A stretch of DNA of 64,000 nucleotides from Bacteroidia bacterium (GTDB taxonomy: Bacteria; Bacteroidota; Bacteroidia; Flavobacteriales_E; Vicingaceae), in NCBI GenBank assembly GCA_030426475.1, contig JAUHYR010000001.1:62001-126000 (forward strand), given 5' to 3'. How positions within the stretch are numbered: position 1 is the first letter of the stretch; each line of letters opens with the position of its first letter. Shown one piece after another: positions 35,501-45,017 of this stretch. Below the pieces are notes generated by a model, which saw only the letters and a program-made list of their open reading frames with translations, was not told the DNA's origin and ran no database searches. A program made the position numbers and the translations under genes.

Positions 35501-36211
35501 ATGACCGAAAATATCAGCAAAATATTGTTTTTGGATATTGAAACTGTTCCGGCTTATCCATCTTTTGAAAAAGCTCCTGAAACCTATCAAAACTTATGGA
35601 AAAAGAAAGCGGTTTACTTAAAAAAAGAGGATGAGTCAGATGCTGAAATTTATGGAAGAGCAGGCATTTATGCCGAATTTGGAAAAATAGTTTGTGTTTC
35701 TAGCGGAGTGATTCACTACGAGCATGGACAACGACACTTAAGAATAAAATCATTTTACGGTGATGATGAGAAAAAACTATTGCTGGAGTTTGCCGAAATG
35801 CTGGATAAGCACTTTTTTCATGACGACTCCCGCCTTTGTGCCCACAACGGAAAAGAGTTTGACTTCCCATATCTATGCAGAAGAATGTTGGTGAATAATA
35901 TTGAAATTCCTAAAGTGTTGAATTTAAGAGGAAAAAAACCATGGGAAGTTCAACATATAGATACCATGGAGCTATGGAAATTTGGCGACTATAAAAACTT
36001 TACTTCCCTTGAAACCTTGGCATACCTATTTGGAATACCCTCACCAAAAGAAGATATTGACGGGAGCATGGTAAAAGTGGTTTATTGGCAAGAAAAAAAT
36101 ATTGAAAGAATTGTAAAATATTGCCAAAATGATGTGAAAACACTAACCAATTTATACCTCAAAATGACCAGCCAGGACGTTATTTCAGAAGAAAATGTTT
36201 CTTACGTTTGA
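35501..36211 (+). CDS. Predicted 3'-5' exonuclease (PolB-like exonuclease domain)
   Basis: A 236-residue RNase H-like exonuclease of the PF10108 DNA_pol_B_exo2 type. The three exonuclease motifs are visible: Exo I FLDIETVPAYP (residues 10-20), Exo II LCAHNGKEFDFPYLCRR, and Exo III YCQNDVKTL. It has no polymerase domain, so it is a free-standing 3'-5' nuclease, with a possible function in DNA processing or repair. It ends the lipB operon. Confidence 0.85.
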   Translation: MTENISKILFLDIETVPAYPSFEKAPETYQNLWKKKAVYLKKEDESDAEIYGRAGIYAEFGKIVCVSSGVIHYEHGQRHLRIKSFYGDDEKKLLLEFAEMLDKHFFHDDSRLCAHNGKEFDFPYLCRRMLVNNIEIPKVLNLRGKKPWEVQHIDTMELWKFGDYKNFTSLETLAYLFGIPSPKEDIDGSMVKVVYWQEKNIERIVKYCQNDVKTLTNLYLKMTSQDVISEENVSYV

Positions 36212-36238
36212 TTAGTTAGAAAAAAGCAATACTTTAGC
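36208..36238 (+). promoter_or_regulatory. Promoter of the glycine-rich lipoprotein gene
   Basis: TTTG at 36208-36211, 19 bases, then TACTTTAG at 36231-36238 (one base off TAnnTTTG). The ATG follows 23 bases later. Confidence 0.5.
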
Positions 36239-36261
36239 AGGACAAAACAAAACAACTAAAA

Positions 36262-36768
36262 ATGAAAAAAGTAATATTTTACCTATTTGTAGGATTAATT
36301 TTAGCCTCTTGCGGTGGAGGAGGCGGTGGTAGCCATAGCGAATTATACAACCATATCATGAAAGGAACCAGCGGCATTTTTAGAGGAGCTGACATGGGAA
36401 TGTCTATTGATGATGTGAAAAAACTGGAAGATGCTGCCATGTTGACAGATGATGAGGAAGATTACCTTTATTATGACTACAACTTAGGTGGAGACGACAG
36501 CTATACGGTTTCTTATACGTTTTATGACGAAGCTTTAGTAGATATGGAAGTTCAAACTTACATTGATTCTAAAGAAAATGCAGCCAAATTGTTTACTGAA
36601 ATGAAAGCCGCTTTTGATGAAAAATACGGTAACGGCACTTTAGCTGATGATGGCTATACTGTTTGGAAAGGCAAAGCAGGAAATGGCAACAATTTTGAGA
36701 TTGCTTTAATTGATGATAGCGACTCTTATGGTTACGTTCAAATGTTCATAACAGACTTAGACTATTAA
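36262..36768 (+). CDS. Hypothetical lipoprotein with glycine-rich linker
   Basis: A 168-residue lipoprotein. The signal peptide MKKVIFYLFVGLILASCGGG has the lipid-attachment Cys at residue 17 and a run of seven glycines. The mature domain begins with a helix, MGMSIDDVKKLEDAAML, then three beta-rich segments, as in small periplasmic domains that start with a G-M-S-x-x-(E/D)-V motif. No family name recognised. Single-gene unit, with its own promoter. Confidence 0.78.
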   Translation: MKKVIFYLFVGLILASCGGGGGGSHSELYNHIMKGTSGIFRGADMGMSIDDVKKLEDAAMLTDDEEDYLYYDYNLGGDDSYTVSYTFYDEALVDMEVQTYIDSKENAAKLFTEMKAAFDEKYGNGTLADDGYTVWKGKAGNGNNFEIALIDDSDSYGYVQMFITDLDY

Positions 36769-36834
36769 AATTTCTTTTTCAGAGTAAGTATTACTGCTTT
36801 TGTCTGTAATATTACTTTGTCGGTCTAATTTTCT

Positions 36835-36864
36835 TTTGATTATTTGTAAATACTATTACCTTTA
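36835..36864 (+). promoter_or_regulatory. Promoter of the ABC ATPase gene
   Basis: TTTG at 36835-36838, 18 bases, then TACCTTTA at 36857-36864 (one base off TAnnTTTG), 20 bases before the ATG at 36885. Confidence 0.5.
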
Positions 36865-36884
36865 GCACCCTTCTTAAAAAGGAT

Positions 36885-38696
36885 ATGGTCGAGAATAACC
36901 TATTACTTGAAGTAAAAAACCTAGTTACTGAATTTCGTACGGAAGACGAAACAGTTAGAGCCGTTAATGATATTTCTTTTACTCTAAAAAAGGGTGAAAC
37001 AGTAGGTATTGTTGGTGAGTCAGGATCAGGAAAGTCGGTTACTTCACTTTCTGTAATGCGATTAATTCCTAATCCTCCCGGAAGAATCTCTAACGGAGAA
37101 ATTATATTTCATTCTGACAATGGTCCTGTAGATTTAGTGAAGCTTTCTGAAAAGGAAATGCGAAGCTATAGAGGCAACGATATAGCAATGATTTTTCAGG
37201 AACCGATGACTTCTTTAAATCCTGTATTTACCTGTGGTAACCAAGTGATGGAGGCCATTATTTTGCATCAAAAAGTAAGCAAAGAAGAAGCTAAGTCCAG
37301 AACCATTGAATTATTCAAAAAAGTACAATTACCTAGACCAGAGAATATCTTTGATTCATACCCACACCAAATTTCCGGAGGTCAAAAGCAAAGAGTAATG
37401 ATTGCCATGGCGATGTCATGCAACCCGTCTATACTTATTGCCGATGAACCAACAACTGCGCTTGACGTTACGGTTCAAAAAACCATTTTGGAGTTAATGA
37501 CCAAGCTTCAGCAAGAGCAAGACATGGGAATTATGTTTATTACTCATGACCTTGGTGTTATTGCAGAATTAGCAGACAAAGTGGTGGTAATGTACAAAGG
37601 AAAAATTGTGGAGCAAGGAAATGTGCTTGACATATTTTCTAATCCACAACACCCTTATACCAAAGGACTATTGGCCTGTCGTCCGCCATTAGGAAAACGA
37701 CTTCATGTGCTTCCTACCATTACTGATTTCATGAAAACGGATGAAAACGGTCAGTTAGTTGAGGTCAAAAAATCAGTGCAGGAAGTAACCACCAGATATG
37801 AGGTAAGTGCTGAAGAAACAGCAGAAAAGCATAAATTAATTTATGCGCAAGAGCCTTTACTTGAAATTAAAAATCTTAAAACCTATTTCCCAATAAGCAA
37901 AGGACTGTTTGGCAGAACAAAAGATTATGTAAAAGCAGTTGATGATGTTACGTTTAAAGTTTATCCCGGTGAAACATTAGGGTTAGTGGGAGAATCAGGT
38001 TGCGGAAAGACAACTTTAGGTAGAACAATCTTAAAATTAGTTGAGCCTTCAGGAGGTAATATCATTTATAAAGGAAGAAACATTACTGAGCTCACTACTA
38101 AGGAAATGCGTGAGTACAGAAGACACATGCAAATTATTTTCCAAGATCCATACTCATCTTTAAATCCAAGAATTACTATTGGAGAAGCGATTATGGAGCC
38201 GATGAAAGTTCACGGAATATTAGGTTCTGATAAAGAAAGAAAAGCAAGAGTAATTGAGCTTTTAGAGAAAGTTTCGCTTAGTGAAAATCATTTCTATCGT
38301 TATCCTCACGAGTTTTCGGGTGGTCAACGTCAGCGTATATGTATTGCAAGAGCTTTATCCTTAGACCCACAATTTATTATTTGTGATGAGTCGGTTTCTG
38401 CTCTTGATGTTTCCGTTCAAGCCCAAGTATTAAATCTTTTAAATAAACTAAAAGAAGAGTTTAAGTTTACTTACATCTTTATTTCTCATGACCTTTCTGT
38501 GGTAAAGTTCATGTCTGACCGAATGATAGTAATGAACAAAGGAAAAATAGAGGAAATTGGTAAAGCTGATGATATCTATAATAATCCATCTACAGAGTAC
38601 ACTAAAAAACTAATTGCAGCTATTCCGAAAGGAGAGTTAGAAGACATAAAAGCTTCTATTGCTAAGAAGAAAGCAATCAAAAGCGAGTTAGTTTAA
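36885..38696 (+). CDS. Double ATP-binding subunit of an oligopeptide ABC transporter (DppD-DppF fusion)
   Basis: A 603-residue protein with two ABC ATPase domains. The first has Walker A GESGSGKS, signature ISGGQKQR and Walker B region ILIADEPTTALD; the second has GESGCGKT, FSGGQRQR and FIICDESVSALD. The layout matches the OppD/OppF- or DppD/DppF-type pair joined in one chain, energising peptide or nickel import. Each half ends with the short oligopeptide-type C-terminal region (YTKGLLACRPPLGKR is visible in the first). No permease or binding protein adjoins it. Its stop overlaps the convergent ACMSD gene by 4 bases. Confidence 0.92.
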   Translation: MVENNLLLEVKNLVTEFRTEDETVRAVNDISFTLKKGETVGIVGESGSGKSVTSLSVMRLIPNPPGRISNGEIIFHSDNGPVDLVKLSEKEMRSYRGNDIAMIFQEPMTSLNPVFTCGNQVMEAIILHQKVSKEEAKSRTIELFKKVQLPRPENIFDSYPHQISGGQKQRVMIAMAMSCNPSILIADEPTTALDVTVQKTILELMTKLQQEQDMGIMFITHDLGVIAELADKVVVMYKGKIVEQGNVLDIFSNPQHPYTKGLLACRPPLGKRLHVLPTITDFMKTDENGQLVEVKKSVQEVTTRYEVSAEETAEKHKLIYAQEPLLEIKNLKTYFPISKGLFGRTKDYVKAVDDVTFKVYPGETLGLVGESGCGKTTLGRTILKLVEPSGGNIIYKGRNITELTTKEMREYRRHMQIIFQDPYSSLNPRITIGEAIMEPMKVHGILGSDKERKARVIELLEKVSLSENHFYRYPHEFSGGQRQRICIARALSLDPQFIICDESVSALDVSVQAQVLNLLNKLKEEFKFTYIFISHDLSVVKFMSDRMIVMNKGKIEEIGKADDIYNNPSTEYTKKLIAAIPKGELEDIKASIAKKKAIKSELV

Positions 38697-39706
38697 TCAA
38701 AAATTTTCTTATCCAATTTTAACCAATCAAGCGCTGATTGATGTAATAAGTAATCGGTTGTTTTTTGGTCGTAATTCATACTATGAATTAATTTACCCGG
38801 TTCAAGTTCACCCAATGGAAAAGGGTAATCCGTTCCTAAACAAATTTTATCAGCGCCCATAAGTTTTACAACATAATCCAACATTTCTTTGCTGTGCACC
38901 AGAGAGTCAATCCAAAACTTCCCTAGGTATTCAGTTGGAGCCACATTATTATCAACCGCACAAAGATCCGGGCGAACATCAAAACCATGCTGAACTCTAC
39001 CAATGGTTGCAGGAAAAGAACCACCGCCATGAGCAAACGCAACTCTGAGTTTTGGCAGTCGTTCAAACACACCGCCAAAAATCATAGAGCAAATAGCTAA
39101 TGATGTTTCTGCAGGCATCCCCACTAGCCAAGGTAACCAATATTTTTCCATTTTGTTTTTTGCCATCATATCCCAGGGGTGCACAAACACACTCATTTCT
39201 AATTCTTCGCAGGCTTGAAATATGGGGAATAAATTTTCATCATTCAGGTTCCATTCATTAATATGTGAGCCAATTTGAATGCCCACTAAACCAATTTTTT
39301 TGCAGCGCTCTAATTCTTTAATAGCTAATTCAGGAGCTTGCATGGGCAATGTACCTAAACCAATGAAACGTTTAGGATAATCATGCACAATACCTGCAAT
39401 ATGGTCATTTAAAAACATGGCCACCTCCATTGTGTCTTGTGGTTTCGCCCAATAGCTAAACATTACAGGAACGGTTGATAATACCTGTACATCTACATGA
39501 TGAACACTACATTCTTTCATCCTTGCTTCAGGACTCCAGCAGTTGTCTTCAATTTCTCTGAAAAACTTATCGTCCATCATCATTCTAGCACAACAAGGCT
39601 TGTGATGGTCTAGATGAATAAAACCACCATAACCGAATTTCTTTTTAAAATGAGGAATGTTTTCCGGTAAAATGTGCGTGTGAATATCTATGGTAAGACT
39701 CTTCAT
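38693..39706 (-). CDS. ACMSD-like amidohydrolase (2-amino-3-carboxymuconate 6-semialdehyde decarboxylase)
   Basis: A 337-residue metal-dependent decarboxylase of the amidohydrolase superfamily. Metal ligands are in DIHTHILPE (first two His), MSVFVHPWD, HGGGSFPATIGR and GTDYPFPLG (final Asp). ACMSD removes CO2 from the kynurenine-pathway intermediate 2-amino-3-carboxymuconate 6-semialdehyde, and diverts tryptophan carbon from NAD synthesis to oxidation. I chose ATG 39706; an in-frame TTG at 39727 would add seven residues. It lies 60 bases downstream of the PLP dehydratase gene. Confidence 0.88.
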   Translation of the reverse strand: MKSLTIDIHTHILPENIPHFKKKFGYGGFIHLDHHKPCCARMMMDDKFFREIEDNCWSPEARMKECSVHHVDVQVLSTVPVMFSYWAKPQDTMEVAMFLNDHIAGIVHDYPKRFIGLGTLPMQAPELAIKELERCKKIGLVGIQIGSHINEWNLNDENLFPIFQACEELEMSVFVHPWDMMAKNKMEKYWLPWLVGMPAETSLAICSMIFGGVFERLPKLRVAFAHGGGSFPATIGRVQHGFDVRPDLCAVDNNVAPTEYLGKFWIDSLVHSKEMLDYVVKLMGADKICLGTDYPFPLGELEPGKLIHSMNYDQKTTDYLLHQSALDWLKLDKKIFD

Positions 39707-39766
39707 GAATTTTGTTTGGACACCCAAAGTTAAAATAATTTTTAGGCTTTGCGTAGGAAGTAATGT

Positions 39767-40702
39767 TTAGAAGGGAAGCTGAGATAAATCTACATTTCCG
39801 CCTGATAAAACCACACCTACTTTTTTGCCTTTATATTTTGCCTTTTCTTGAATTAGGGCAGCCAGAGCAACTGCAGAAGAGGGCTCTACAACTATTTTCA
39901 TTCGCTCCCAAATTAATTTCATGGCGTCTATAATTTCTTGTTCAGAAACTCTTACAATATGGTCAACATATTGTTGAATAATCGGGAAGTTTCTGTCGCC
40001 TAGCTGTGTTTTTAAACCATCTGCTATGGTGTTTGTGCTGGCATTGCTTTCTATTTTTCCACTTTGTAATGAGCGGAAAGCATCATCTACTTCCATGGGT
40101 TCGCCACCAATTACTTTACAGTTTTTTCCAAAAAAATGGGCATACAAAGCTGTGCCAGCAATTAAGCCTCCGCCACCGACAGGCGTAAAAACAAACTCAA
40201 TATTTGGGTAGTCTTGTAGTAGTTCATAACAGGCCGTTCCTTGTCCTAAAATTACATTATCATCATTAGACGGATGAATAAATGTAGCTCCTTCCTTTTC
40301 TTGAATTTCTTGAGCAGCCTTTTCTCTTGCGGCTAATGTAGGTTCACATTCTATTACTATTCCGCCATAAGATTTAACGGCTTCTTTTTTTACGGCAGTG
40401 GCGTTATTGGGCATTACAATAAAGGCTTTTACACCGCTATTTTTTGCAGCTAAGGCTAATGCCTGAGCAAAATTACCCGAAGAATGAGTTACTACTCCTT
40501 TTTGTTTTTGTTCATCCGTTAATTTCAAAACTGCATTAGTAGCACCCCTAAATTTGAATGCGCCCATTTTTTGAAAGTTTTCACACTTAAAAAATACATC
40601 AGCACCAATTAATTCATTGATTAAGCGAGATTGTAAAACAGGTGTTTTATGTACGTGAAGAGAAATTCTATTGTAACAGTTTAGCAGGTTTTGATTCGTC
40701 AT
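39767..40702 (-). CDS. PLP-dependent threonine/serine dehydratase or serine racemase
   Basis: A 311-residue fold-type II PLP enzyme. The Schiff-base lysine is Lys50 in KMGAFKFRGA; the phosphate loop is VGGGGLIAG and the substrate loop SSGNFAQALA. It lacks the C-terminal ACT regulatory domain of biosynthetic threonine deaminase IlvA, which suggests a catabolic dehydratase or a serine racemase. The exact choice among these cannot be made from sequence alone. It is 3 bases downstream of mog, in the operon desaturase-hemB-mog-dehydratase. Confidence 0.88.
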   Translation of the reverse strand: MTNQNLLNCYNRISLHVHKTPVLQSRLINELIGADVFFKCENFQKMGAFKFRGATNAVLKLTDEQKQKGVVTHSSGNFAQALALAAKNSGVKAFIVMPNNATAVKKEAVKSYGGIVIECEPTLAAREKAAQEIQEKEGATFIHPSNDDNVILGQGTACYELLQDYPNIEFVFTPVGGGGLIAGTALYAHFFGKNCKVIGGEPMEVDDAFRSLQSGKIESNASTNTIADGLKTQLGDRNFPIIQQYVDHIVRVSEQEIIDAMKLIWERMKIVVEPSSAVALAALIQEKAKYKGKKVGVVLSGGNVDLSQLPF

Positions 40703-40705
40703 AGA

Positions 40706-41239
40706 TTATTTCTTTTGCCTAAATACCTTAATGTTTTCGGCATTACATTCTAAGTAAGGCCCTTCAATTAAATCAATACAGTAGGGAATTGCCGGAAAAA
40801 CGGCATCCAAACACTCTTTAATAGATTTAGGCTTGCCGGGAAGGTTAACAATTAATGAGTTGCCTCTTATACCTGCCGTTTGCCTAGATAAAATAGCAGT
40901 AGGAACATACTGTAAAGAAACGGCTCGCATCTGTTCACCAAATCCGGGCAATAGTTTTTCACATACCTTTTCAGTAGCTTCTGTGGTAACATCTCTTTTT
41001 GATGGGCCTGTGCCACCTGTGGTTACTATTAAGCAACAATTTTCTTTGTCGGCTAATTCGATTAAGGTGGATTCAATTAAGTGCTGCTCATCGGGCAACA
41101 GTCTATAAATAGGTTCCCACTCTGAGATGAGATAATTGCTTAAGCAGTCTATAATAGCTTTGCCGCTGAGGTCTTCGTAAACATTGTTGGCGGCTCTGTC
41201 AGAGGCGGTAACTATTCCTATTTTAATTTTTTTGGACAT
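40706..41239 (-). CDS. mog: Molybdopterin adenylyltransferase (MogA/MoaB family)
   Basis: A 177-residue MogA-type protein. It adenylates molybdopterin before molybdate insertion. Family features are IVTASDRAA, IVTTGGTGPSKRDVTTEAT and NLPGKPKSIKECLDAVFPA. The TGGTG motif forms part of the binding pocket. MoaB-like paralogues share these motifs, so the adenylation role is likely rather than certain. It is 6 bases after hemB and 3 bases before the dehydratase gene; other Moco genes are absent here. Confidence 0.9.
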   Translation of the reverse strand: MSKKIKIGIVTASDRAANNVYEDLSGKAIIDCLSNYLISEWEPIYRLLPDEQHLIESTLIELADKENCCLIVTTGGTGPSKRDVTTEATEKVCEKLLPGFGEQMRAVSLQYVPTAILSRQTAGIRGNSLIVNLPGKPKSIKECLDAVFPAIPYCIDLIEGPYLECNAENIKVFRQKK

Positions 41240-41245
41240 AAAAAG

Positions 41246-42223
41246 CTATGCTTTCTTTTTATACCAAGCAGCAAAATCTTTTGCGGAATAAGTTAAAATC
41301 ATGTCGGCCCCTGCACGTTTGATGCTTGTCAGCATTTCTACCATAGCAGATTCATAATTTAACCATCCGTTTTGGGCCGCAGCTTTTAGCATAGCGTATT
41401 CGCCACTCACATTGTAAGCCGCAATGGGTAAGGTCGTGTTTTGTTTGATGTCTTGGATAATATCTAAATAACAAAGAGCCGGTTTTACCATTAACACATC
41501 AGCCCCTTCACTTTCGTCTAAAAAAGCTTCACGTAAGGCCTCTGTTTTATTGGCAAAATCCATCTGATATGTTTTTTTATCTCCCTTTTTTGGAGCTGAA
41601 TCTAATGCTTCACGGAATGGCCCGTAAAAACTACTGGCGTATTTTGCGGTGTACGACATAATGCCTATTTCCTTAAATCCATTATCGTCTAGTTCTTCAC
41701 GAATGTATTGCACTCTTCCGTCCATCATATCCGATGGGCCAATCATATCAATGCCTGATTCGGCTTGAGCAACAGCCATTTTCCCCAACACTTCCAGAGT
41801 TTCATCATTTAAGATTTTTCCGTTTTTTACCAAGCCGTCATGACCGTCAGAGCTATAAGGATCAAGAGCAGCATCACTAATTAAAAAAGCTTTTGGAAAT
41901 TTCTTTTTAATGGTTGCAATGGCATCAAAGTAAAAACAGTTTTTAGAGTAAGCATTTTTAGCATCTTTGGTTTTATACTTTTCATCTACCACCGGAAAAA
42001 GCACAAAGGAAGTAATGCCCAATTTCATACAAGCTTCTATTTCTTTTAAAGCATTATCGATAGAAAAACGAAACATGCCAGGTAGCGATTTGATAGCAAT
42101 TTTTTTCTTGCTACCATTCACTAAAAAAAGCGGATAAATTAAATTACTTGGCAACAGAACGGTTTCTCTCATTAAACCTCTTATCGCCTCATTAGCTCTA
42201 TTTCTTCTTGGTCGAGATAACAT
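41246..42223 (-). CDS. hemB: Porphobilinogen synthase (delta-aminolevulinate dehydratase)
   Basis: A 325-residue enzyme that condenses two 5-aminolevulinate molecules to porphobilinogen in heme synthesis. The two active-site lysines are in MSYTAKYASSFYGPFR and DVLMVKPALCYLD; the GPSDMMDGRV segment and YNVSGEY are also diagnostic. Length and order are normal. It is 3 bases downstream of the desaturase gene and 6 bases upstream of mog, in a four-gene operon. Confidence 0.96.
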   Translation of the reverse strand: MLSRPRRNRANEAIRGLMRETVLLPSNLIYPLFLVNGSKKKIAIKSLPGMFRFSIDNALKEIEACMKLGITSFVLFPVVDEKYKTKDAKNAYSKNCFYFDAIATIKKKFPKAFLISDAALDPYSSDGHDGLVKNGKILNDETLEVLGKMAVAQAESGIDMIGPSDMMDGRVQYIREELDDNGFKEIGIMSYTAKYASSFYGPFREALDSAPKKGDKKTYQMDFANKTEALREAFLDESEGADVLMVKPALCYLDIIQDIKQNTTLPIAAYNVSGEYAMLKAAAQNGWLNYESAMVEMLTSIKRAGADMILTYSAKDFAAWYKKKA

Positions 42224-42226
42224 AAA

Positions 42227-43207
42227 TTAAGCGTAAAGTTCTTTTTTGGTAAGCATTCTTCTTTTTTCAGGGTCCCAAACTTTTAATTGAAGACATTTCA
42301 TAATATCACGAATGCTCAAGCTAGTTTTTTTAGCATTTTGAAACTCTTTAACGTTTTGATATACCTCAGGTAATCTGTAAAAAGGAATTCTTGGGTTGGT
42401 GTGATGAATATGGTGGTAGCCTATGTTTCCTGTAAACCAATGCATGACAGGGTTTAAATCCATGTAACTGGATGAATTTAAAGCCGCACCAATATAAGTC
42501 CAACCTTCCTTTTCTTCATAAACTACATCAGGAAAATTATGCTGTGCATAAAACAAATAAGAGCCCATTGCACTTGAAAGTAAAGCTGGAATTAAAAAGG
42601 CACATAATCCGATTTGCCAACCGCCAAAATAAAATATTAGTGTGCCAATACTAAAATGAAATACAAGAGCAACAATGGAATCCCAATGTTTTGATAAACT
42701 AGAGGTGGCAGAGCGAAGACACATTCCTATAATAAATGCAAAAATGTAACCCAGTGCAATGGTGAAAGGATGACGGATAAACATATACATAAAGCGCTCT
42801 GACTTAGGCGATGAAAAAAACTTGTCTTTAGTCACCACAGGAAAAGAACCTATACTTGACGTATAAAGTTTAGAGTTATGTGCATGGTGATAATCATGCG
42901 AACGTTTCCAAATGCTTACGGGAGCTAGAATGTACCAACCGTAAATGGTAAAAATAATTTTTGCCAAAAGAGAGTTTTGTAAAATGGAATGATGCAAATA
43001 ATCATGGTAAATTATGAATAGTCTAACAATGGTTAAACCAATGAGAATTGCAAAAAGCAAACGAACAATAAAATAGGGAATAAAAACTACTCCCGCATAA
43101 CCAATTCCCAAGACAAGCAAAGTACTGATTAAGTAAAACCAACTTTTCTTTCTGTCTTCTTTGGCAAATTGATTGGTGGCTAGAATAAGTTGTCTTCCTT
43201 CAAGCAT
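42227..43207 (-). CDS. Membrane fatty acid desaturase family protein
   Basis: A 326-residue membrane enzyme of the fatty acid desaturase/hydroxylase family. Three histidine boxes bind the di-iron centre: HDYLHH, HDYHHAH and HHIHH; four or more helices surround them. The family makes double bonds or hydroxyl groups in acyl chains or carotenoids; the substrate is unknown. I place the start at ATG 43207 (MLEGRQLIL); a TTG two codons upstream overlaps the promoter element. An exact -7 box ends only 3 bases before the ATG. First gene of the hemB operon. Confidence 0.88.
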   Translation of the reverse strand: MLEGRQLILATNQFAKEDRKKSWFYLISTLLVLGIGYAGVVFIPYFIVRLLFAILIGLTIVRLFIIYHDYLHHSILQNSLLAKIIFTIYGWYILAPVSIWKRSHDYHHAHNSKLYTSSIGSFPVVTKDKFFSSPKSERFMYMFIRHPFTIALGYIFAFIIGMCLRSATSSLSKHWDSIVALVFHFSIGTLIFYFGGWQIGLCAFLIPALLSSAMGSYLFYAQHNFPDVVYEEKEGWTYIGAALNSSSYMDLNPVMHWFTGNIGYHHIHHTNPRIPFYRLPEVYQNVKEFQNAKKTSLSIRDIMKCLQLKVWDPEKRRMLTKKELYA

Positions 43208-43210
43208 ATG

Positions 43211-43218
43211 CAAAGGTA
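43211..43218 (-). promoter_or_regulatory. Promoter element of the desaturase-hemB operon
   Basis: Minus strand TACCTTTG, exact TAnnTTTG, with only 3 bases to the ATG at 43207, so the mRNA is probably leaderless or nearly so. No clear -33 at usual spacing. Confidence 0.5.
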
Positions 43219-43241
43219 AAGTTTATTCGTCAATAAGTCTA

Positions 43242-44981
43242 TTAATTAGCAAAAACCATCCATTTACTTGAAACAGGTTTTCCATCAATTACAAGTGAAT
43301 AAAGGTAAGAACCAATTTGATTATAACCATGAGTATATAATACTTCATTAACTCCATAATTTAATGGAATGTCAATTTTCTCAACTAGTTTTCCCTGAAT
43401 GTCTCTAATTTCAATAAAGGCTGAATTGTACCTGTAGTTATGCTCATCTACTTTTACAGAAATGTAGGTAGCTTCATCAAACGGGTTAGGCCTATTTTGA
43501 AGCAATTCTATTGGCTTTTTTCCTTCGTTAACCAATTCTACTTCACCAACTGCTGCAAAATTTGTTTCATCAGAAAATAAACTTTCCACTCCATTAGAAT
43601 CTACCGATGCAACTGTGATAAAAACTGTTCCGCCATTAGGAGGATATATGGTATCTACTTGTGTATTAGTAAAAGTATAAACGGTATCAAAATCAATCAT
43701 GGTAGTTCTTACGCCTACTCTATAATTCATATAATTTAATGGGTCGTTAATAGTTACAATAATTCCCTTGTTGTATTTTACACCTGAAAAAGTGGGTGTT
43801 TCCGGGCCAATAGCTGCCATAGCAGAAGCGGTAGCATTAATGGCTGCATTGCGTAACAAGTATTTGATGTTTACAAAAAGTGAATCAATAATATTATCAT
43901 TATTGGTATCAACACCTAAAATGTCATCATCGGTATGTTGTCTGTCGGTATAGCCCGGTCCGTTTGAAGCATCGCCATGCTCGTTGGCAGAGCAAAAGCG
44001 CATGGCTGTATATCCTTTTTGTCGAAATGGAATATGGTCGCCACCTCTGCCGGTCCTGTCTTCAGCAGACATTAACGTAAGTAACATAGGAACCTGAACT
44101 AAAGGCAATAATTCTTCTTGGTATTCTAGTTTAATAAATCTGCATAAACTTTTATTTTTTGAGTTAAAACTACCTGAACTAAACAACCTTACTTGTGTGC
44201 TGTCGATATGATTTAATCCCGGGCAAGATGGGGCAGAAGAAGTTTGTCCGCAAATGATACCGCCAATCACATCATTATTAAAAACAGCTTTTACATTTAT
44301 TCCTTTTTGTTGCACATAATCAGAAAAAGCATCGGCACCATACAAACCTTGCTCTTCACCAATGGTGAGCATAAACACAATGGTATGGTCGTAAGAATAT
44401 TTGCTCATTACTCTTGCCAACTCCAATACTAAAGCAGAACCCGAAGCATTGTCTTCAGCACCTTCAGCCAAACAGGCGGTATCGCAAGACCCTTGACATC
44501 TGCTGTCTAAGTGTGCTTCAATAATGATAATTGAATTGTCGGTGGAGTCCATTCCGGGTAAAACAGTAAAAATATTTCGGTGCTGATTGATGTTACAAAT
44601 CAATCTGTCGAATTGTAGGTAAGAAGTAACTAATCTGTTTTCGGAAGCGGCACTAAACTCTTGAAACTTTTTGAATGCCCATCTTCTGGCAGCACCAATT
44701 CCTTTCACTGAAGAAAGTGTGTCAGAGCCCGTATTTCTGTTTTGAAAAGAAACGATTCTTTCTAAATAACTTCTTACGGAATCTTGGTTGAGGTTATTGT
44801 AAACACCACTAACAATACTATCAGGGTGTATGATAACGTTTGTTGCTTTGTAATTAGTGGGAGAATAATTTCCCAGCATAATCTGCTCGGCAGTAATGTT
44901 GGTACTTAAAATATTAGTTTGCGAAAACGCAACTAATGAGCAAAGAGAAAATAAAAACAAAAACAAAAAGTACTTTTTCAT
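43242..44981 (-). CDS. Secreted M28 family metallopeptidase with T9SS sorting domain
   Basis: A 579-residue exported zinc peptidase. A signal peptide (1-20) is followed by an M28 catalytic region (about 120-370) with ligands in EAHLDSRC, EDNASGSALV and TIGEEQGLYGADAF. A fibronectin-like segment (390-480) is followed by a C-terminal type A T9SS sorting domain (LLQNRPNPFDEATYIS onwards, ending SSKWMVFAN), which directs outer-membrane export. The enzyme should release amino acids from peptides outside the cell. The gene follows kbl by 36 bases. Confidence 0.9.
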   Translation of the reverse strand: MKKYFLFLFLFSLCSLVAFSQTNILSTNITAEQIMLGNYSPTNYKATNVIIHPDSIVSGVYNNLNQDSVRSYLERIVSFQNRNTGSDTLSSVKGIGAARRWAFKKFQEFSAASENRLVTSYLQFDRLICNINQHRNIFTVLPGMDSTDNSIIIIEAHLDSRCQGSCDTACLAEGAEDNASGSALVLELARVMSKYSYDHTIVFMLTIGEEQGLYGADAFSDYVQQKGINVKAVFNNDVIGGIICGQTSSAPSCPGLNHIDSTQVRLFSSGSFNSKNKSLCRFIKLEYQEELLPLVQVPMLLTLMSAEDRTGRGGDHIPFRQKGYTAMRFCSANEHGDASNGPGYTDRQHTDDDILGVDTNNDNIIDSLFVNIKYLLRNAAINATASAMAAIGPETPTFSGVKYNKGIIVTINDPLNYMNYRVGVRTTMIDFDTVYTFTNTQVDTIYPPNGGTVFITVASVDSNGVESLFSDETNFAAVGEVELVNEGKKPIELLQNRPNPFDEATYISVKVDEHNYRYNSAFIEIRDIQGKLVEKIDIPLNYGVNEVLYTHGYNQIGSYLYSLVIDGKPVSSKWMVFAN

Positions 44982-45017
44982 AAGCAGTAGAGTTTATGTA
45001 AAAGTAGTGAAAATCTG

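Noticed and set aside
40006-40211. Small plus-strand frames opposite the PLP dehydratase
   Set aside because: Two overlapping frames opposite a well-conserved enzyme; shadow frames.
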